64,000 nt of DNA from Mangrovimonas aestuarii. GTDB taxonomy: Bacteria > Bacteroidota > Bacteroidia > Flavobacteriales > Flavobacteriaceae. The stretch covers positions 62,001 through 126,000 of the forward strand of contig NZ_JARACK010000002.1 in the NCBI RefSeq assembly GCF_028767185.1, written 5' to 3'. The position numbers and the translations under genes are program-made. Below are positions 61,120 to 64,000 of the stretch, piece by piece; position 1 is the stretch's first letter; each line of letters begins with the position of its first letter. The notes below the pieces were generated by a model. The model did not search any database, was not told where the DNA came from, and saw only the letters and a program-made list of their open reading frames with translations.

Positions 61120-63321
61120 TTAGTTAGCAACTTCGCTAATGAACTTAATTCTGTATAGGCGTAATTCCTCGTCATCGTAATCACCGTCAAACTCTTCAAT
61201 GGCATCGGAAATTTTATCGGTTTCCGATTCCATAAAGTAGTCGTGAATTTCTTCTTGTTGATCTTCGTCTAAGATATCGTCTATCCAGTAGTCTATGTTA
61301 AGCTTTGTTCCAGAGTATACGATAGCTTCCATTTCTTTGATAAAATCGTTCATTTCCATTCCCTTTGCAGATGCAATATCATCTAAAGGTAGCTTACGAT
61401 CTATGTTCTGAATAATGTAAAGTTTAAGGGCGGAGTTTGTTCCAGTTGATTTTACTACCATATCGTCTGGCCTTATAATGTCGTTATCTTCAACATACTT
61501 CGCTATTAGGTTTACAAAATCCTTACCGTATTTTTTAGCTTTTCCATCACCAACGCCATGAACATTGCTCAATTCATCAATATTTATAGGGTATTTTAGA
61601 GCCATATCCTCAAGAGAAGGATCTTGGAAGATTACGAATGGAGGCACACCAAGTTTTTTTGCATTTTTCTTACGCAGTTCCTTGAGCATATTCATAAGTG
61701 TAGCATCGGCTACTGCAGTACCACCTTTAGCGGCTGTAATAATTCCATCATCATGGGTTTCATCAAATGCATGATCTTCTGTCATCATAAAGGATTTCGG
61801 AGACTTAATATATGTATTTCCTGTCTCACTTAACTTAATGACACCATAGGTTTCAATATCCTTTTTTAAAAGACCAGCAACAAGGGATTGGCGAATTAGT
61901 GCCATCCAATATTTGTCGTCCTGATACTTTCCTTTGCCAAAGAAAGGCTGTTCGTCTGTTTTATGGGATTTAATCATGGCATTAGATTTCCCAATAAGTA
62001 CATTTACCAACTCTTTGGACTTATACTTTTCATTTGTGTCAGAAACCGTTTGAAGCAACAGAACAACATCATCCTTAGCTTCATGTTGTTTTTTAGGGTG
62101 ACGCATATTATCGTCCATGTCACCGCCTTCTCCAGTTTGGTTGTCGAATTCCTCACCAAAATAATGTAGGATGAATTTACGTCTGGAAATAGAGGTTTCT
62201 GCATATGCCACAACTTCTTGTAGCAAAGCATGACCGATTTCTTGCTCCGCTACAGGTTTCCCAGACATGAATTTTTCTAGTTTTTCTATATCTTTATAGG
62301 AATAGAATGCCAGGCAATGCCCTTCACCTCCATCACGTCCAGCACGACCTGTTTCCTGATAGTAGCTTTCTATACTTTTTGGAATATCGTGATGAATTAC
62401 AAAGCGAACATCTGGTTTGTCAATACCCATACCAAATGCAATTGTAGCAACAACTACATCAATGTCTTCCATAAGGAACATATCCTGATGGTTAGCTCTT
62501 GATTTGGCATCCAGTCCAGCATGATAAGGAACCGCTTTAATGCCATTCACTTGAAGTACTTGAGCTAACTCTTCTACACGTTTACGGCTCAAGCAATAAA
62601 TAATTCCCGATTTCCCTGAGTTTTGCTTTACAAACCTAATAATGTCGGCATCTACATTTTTTGTTTTTGGACGTACCTCGTAGTATAGGTTGGGTCTGTT
62701 AAATGAGGCCTTAAAGGTTCTGGCATTGGGAATTCCAAGGTTTTTAAGAATGTCTTCTTGTACTTTTGGAGTTGCCGTCGCTGTAAGGGCAATGATTGGA
62801 ATATCGTCTCCAATACGTTGAATAATCTGCCTTAAATTGCGGTATTCCGGACGGAAATCATGTCCCCATTCACTAATACAGTGAGCTTCATCAATCGCCA
62901 TAAAAGAAATGGTTACCGAGCGCAAGAATTCCACATTATCTTCTTTAGTAAGAGATTCTGGCGCTACATAAAGTAATTTTGTAATACCGCTTGTTATGTC
63001 TTCCTTAACACGTTTTACCTCAGTTTTGGTAAGCGAGGAATTTAAGACATGAGCAATACCATCATTGTCAGATACACTGCGAATGGCATCTACTTGGTTT
63101 TTCATCAAAGCAATAAGTGGCGATACCACTATTGCAGTTCCTTCCTGCATAAGCGCCGGGAGTTGGTAACAAAGCGACTTACCACCACCGGTAGGCATGA
63201 TGACAAAGGTGTCTTCCTTTGACAAAATACTTTGAACAACATCTTCCTGTAAACCTTTGAATTGACTAAACCCAAAGTACTTTTTTAATGCAGCATGTAA
63301 ATTGATTTCTGCTGTAGACAT
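61120..63321 (-). CDS. recQ: RecQ-family DNA helicase lacking the zinc cysteines
   Basis: The 733-residue protein unwinds DNA 3'-5' in repair and recombination. Helicase motifs are MPTGGGKSLCYQLPA (Walker A, res 42-55), IDEAHCISEWGHDFR (DEAH 144-147), SATAT-type LTATATPKVQED and YYQETGRAGRDG (motif VI). A RecQ C-terminal region and an HRDC domain (residues ~530-610, PINIDELSNVHGVGDGKAKKYG) follow. The zinc-ribbon Cys residues are replaced: SISRRKFILHYFGE then EFDNQTGEGGDMDDN instead of C-(x)-CGNCDNC, so no zinc site is visible. Its role is likely kept, but the metal stabilisation is not. Confidence 0.94.
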   Translation of the reverse strand: MSTAEINLHAALKKYFGFSQFKGLQEDVVQSILSKEDTFVIMPTGGGKSLCYQLPALMQEGTAIVVSPLIALMKNQVDAIRSVSDNDGIAHVLNSSLTKTEVKRVKEDITSGITKLLYVAPESLTKEDNVEFLRSVTISFMAIDEAHCISEWGHDFRPEYRNLRQIIQRIGDDIPIIALTATATPKVQEDILKNLGIPNARTFKASFNRPNLYYEVRPKTKNVDADIIRFVKQNSGKSGIIYCLSRKRVEELAQVLQVNGIKAVPYHAGLDAKSRANHQDMFLMEDIDVVVATIAFGMGIDKPDVRFVIHHDIPKSIESYYQETGRAGRDGGEGHCLAFYSYKDIEKLEKFMSGKPVAEQEIGHALLQEVVAYAETSISRRKFILHYFGEEFDNQTGEGGDMDDNMRHPKKQHEAKDDVVLLLQTVSDTNEKYKSKELVNVLIGKSNAMIKSHKTDEQPFFGKGKYQDDKYWMALIRQSLVAGLLKKDIETYGVIKLSETGNTYIKSPKSFMMTEDHAFDETHDDGIITAAKGGTAVADATLMNMLKELRKKNAKKLGVPPFVIFQDPSLEDMALKYPINIDELSNVHGVGDGKAKKYGKDFVNLIAKYVEDNDIIRPDDMVVKSTGTNSALKLYIIQNIDRKLPLDDIASAKGMEMNDFIKEMEAIVYSGTKLNIDYWIDDILDEDQQEEIHDYFMESETDKISDAIEEFDGDYDDEELRLYRIKFISEVAN

Positions 63322-63427
63322 GAATCCTAGTTAATGTTATTTTATTCCTTAAAAAAGAACGCTATGTGTAATAACCGTTAGGTTAATTATATAGTGTCTT
63401 TTTAAGACCCCTCAATGTTTTTTTCGT

Positions 63428-63435
63428 TAGTTTTG
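63428..63435 (+). promoter_or_regulatory. Candidate -7 promoter element (TAGTTTTG) for the isomerase gene
   Basis: Exact TAnnTTTG match. It would give a leader of about 78 bases before the TTG start 63520. A small hairpin (TTTAAAGAT/ATCTTTAAA, 63470-63493) lies within that leader. No clear TTG at -33. Confidence 0.4.
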
Positions 63436-63519
63436 TAGCATCTTTTAGAGATGTCACCTATTGGTTAACTTTAAAGATATAAAAATCTTTAAAAAGCATC
63501 AACCCGAAAATTTTAAATT

Positions 63520-64000
63520 TTGAAGAACAAAAATACCATCTTAAGTACTGCAAAGCAAACCATAGACATGGAAAGTAAAGCAATAGCCAATTTATCTGCT
63601 TTATTAAATGATGATTTTGCAAATGCAGTTGAGTTAATCTATAACTCAAAGGGACGTGTGATAATTACAGGGATAGGAAAAAGCGCTATTATTGCCACAA
63701 AAATTGTAGCTACTTTGAATAGTACCGGAACACCAGCTGTATTTATGCATGCTGCAGACGCCATTCATGGTGATTTGGGACTTATACTTGAAGATGATGT
63801 AGTAATCTGTATCTCTAAGAGTGGAAATACCCCAGAGATTAAAGTGTTGGTTCCGTTGATTAAAAACGGACCGAATAGAATGATTGCAATAACTGGCAAC
63901 CCTGAATCGTTTTTAGGGATTCATGCTGATTATGTTCTAAATGCTTTTGTAGAAAAAGAAGCGTGCCCAAATAATTTAGCACCAACCACAAGCACTACCG
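63520..64000 (+). CDS. KpsF/GutQ-family sugar-phosphate isomerase (3' end cut by window)
   Basis: The frame opens at TTG 63520 (M/LKNKNTILSTAKQTIDMESKAIANL). I prefer it to ATG 63568 because the first 16 residues match the family's N-terminal helix. Visible are 160 codons: a SIS domain with RVIITGIGKSAIIATKIVATLNSTGTPAVFMHAADAIHGDLGLI and CISKSGNTPEIKVLVPLI. It probably isomerises ribulose-5-phosphate to arabinose-5-phosphate for KDO/LPS synthesis. The C-terminal CBS pair lies beyond the window. It is divergent from recQ. Confidence 0.87.
   Translation, partial: MKNKNTILSTAKQTIDMESKAIANLSALLNDDFANAVELIYNSKGRVIITGIGKSAIIATKIVATLNSTGTPAVFMHAADAIHGDLGLILEDDVVICISKSGNTPEIKVLVPLIKNGPNRMIAITGNPESFLGIHADYVLNAFVEKEACPNNLAPTTSTT

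Overview
The window is an AT-rich bacterial chromosome segment, almost certainly from a member of the Flavobacteriaceae (phylum Bacteroidota). The evidence is: candidate promoters of the Bacteroidota type (TAnnTTTG at -7, TTG near -33); start codons with little or no Shine-Dalgarno sequence; and family-typical blocks such as parA-parB-DUF5683-dapB-lepB-WbqC, ribH followed by small membrane proteins and mutL, recQ divergent from a KpsF-type isomerase, and B12-dependent mutAB. Both window ends cut genes: a DUF58 protein at base 1 and a sugar-phosphate isomerase at base 64000. One tRNA (Pro, anticodon TGG) is present. No rRNA, CRISPR array, intact transposon or prophage was seen.

Layout. 1-6 kb: a minus-strand operon of SpoIIM, a membrane protein, DUF4129, DUF4350, MoxR ATPase and DUF58, with an RDD protein divergent from it. 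6.7-11.5 kb: TRIC-type channel, cyclophilin lipoprotein, Nudix hydrolase, acyltransferase, ECF sigma factor with a membrane partner, and a YhhN-family protein. 11.7-16.9 kb: a LytS/LytTR two-component system with 2TM modules, a LETM1-related protein, and a [2Fe-2S]-nucleotidyl cyclase-globin fusion, the most unusual gene here. 17-25.5 kb: an accessory region with an intact sulfatase flanked by sulfatase remnants, a phytase-like protein, an amidohydrolase, a VOC lipoprotein and an AraC regulator. 25.6-29.4 kb: rhodanese and DsrE sulfur-transfer proteins, a phosphotransferase, and recF with DUF721. 29.5-48.5 kb: mostly housekeeping genes (ribH, mutL, two rhomboids, lepB, dapB, parAB, a dienoyl-CoA-reductase-like SDR, methylmalonyl-CoA mutase, a DivIC/FtsB protein, uridine kinase, a PQQ sugar dehydrogenase).

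48.5-51.5 kb: tRNA-Pro, a decayed methyltransferase, then a compact group encoding an RpoD-like sigma factor, a NYN-LOTUS protein, a divergent bS21 and a cold-shock protein. The last group looks like an accessory set of gene-expression factors. 51.9-57 kb: small stress-type proteins (AraC HTH domain, CsbD-like, cupin, FKBP, YtxH operon) and trxB behind a strong dyad that overlaps its promoter. 57-60.5 kb: a DUF2807/PspC/PadR/DUF4870 envelope-stress-like group with a (TGAT)10 repeat upstream of the PadR gene. 60.6-64 kb: a DUF4442 thioesterase-like protein, recQ, and the truncated isomerase.

The strongest candidates for something undescribed are the ferredoxin-cyclase-globin protein with paired GTGTA/TACAC dyads at its 5' end (15.5-16.9 kb), and the sigma/NYN-LOTUS/bS21/Csp cluster (49.4-51.5 kb). 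All functional statements come from reading the sequence and recalled family knowledge. No search or alignment was run.
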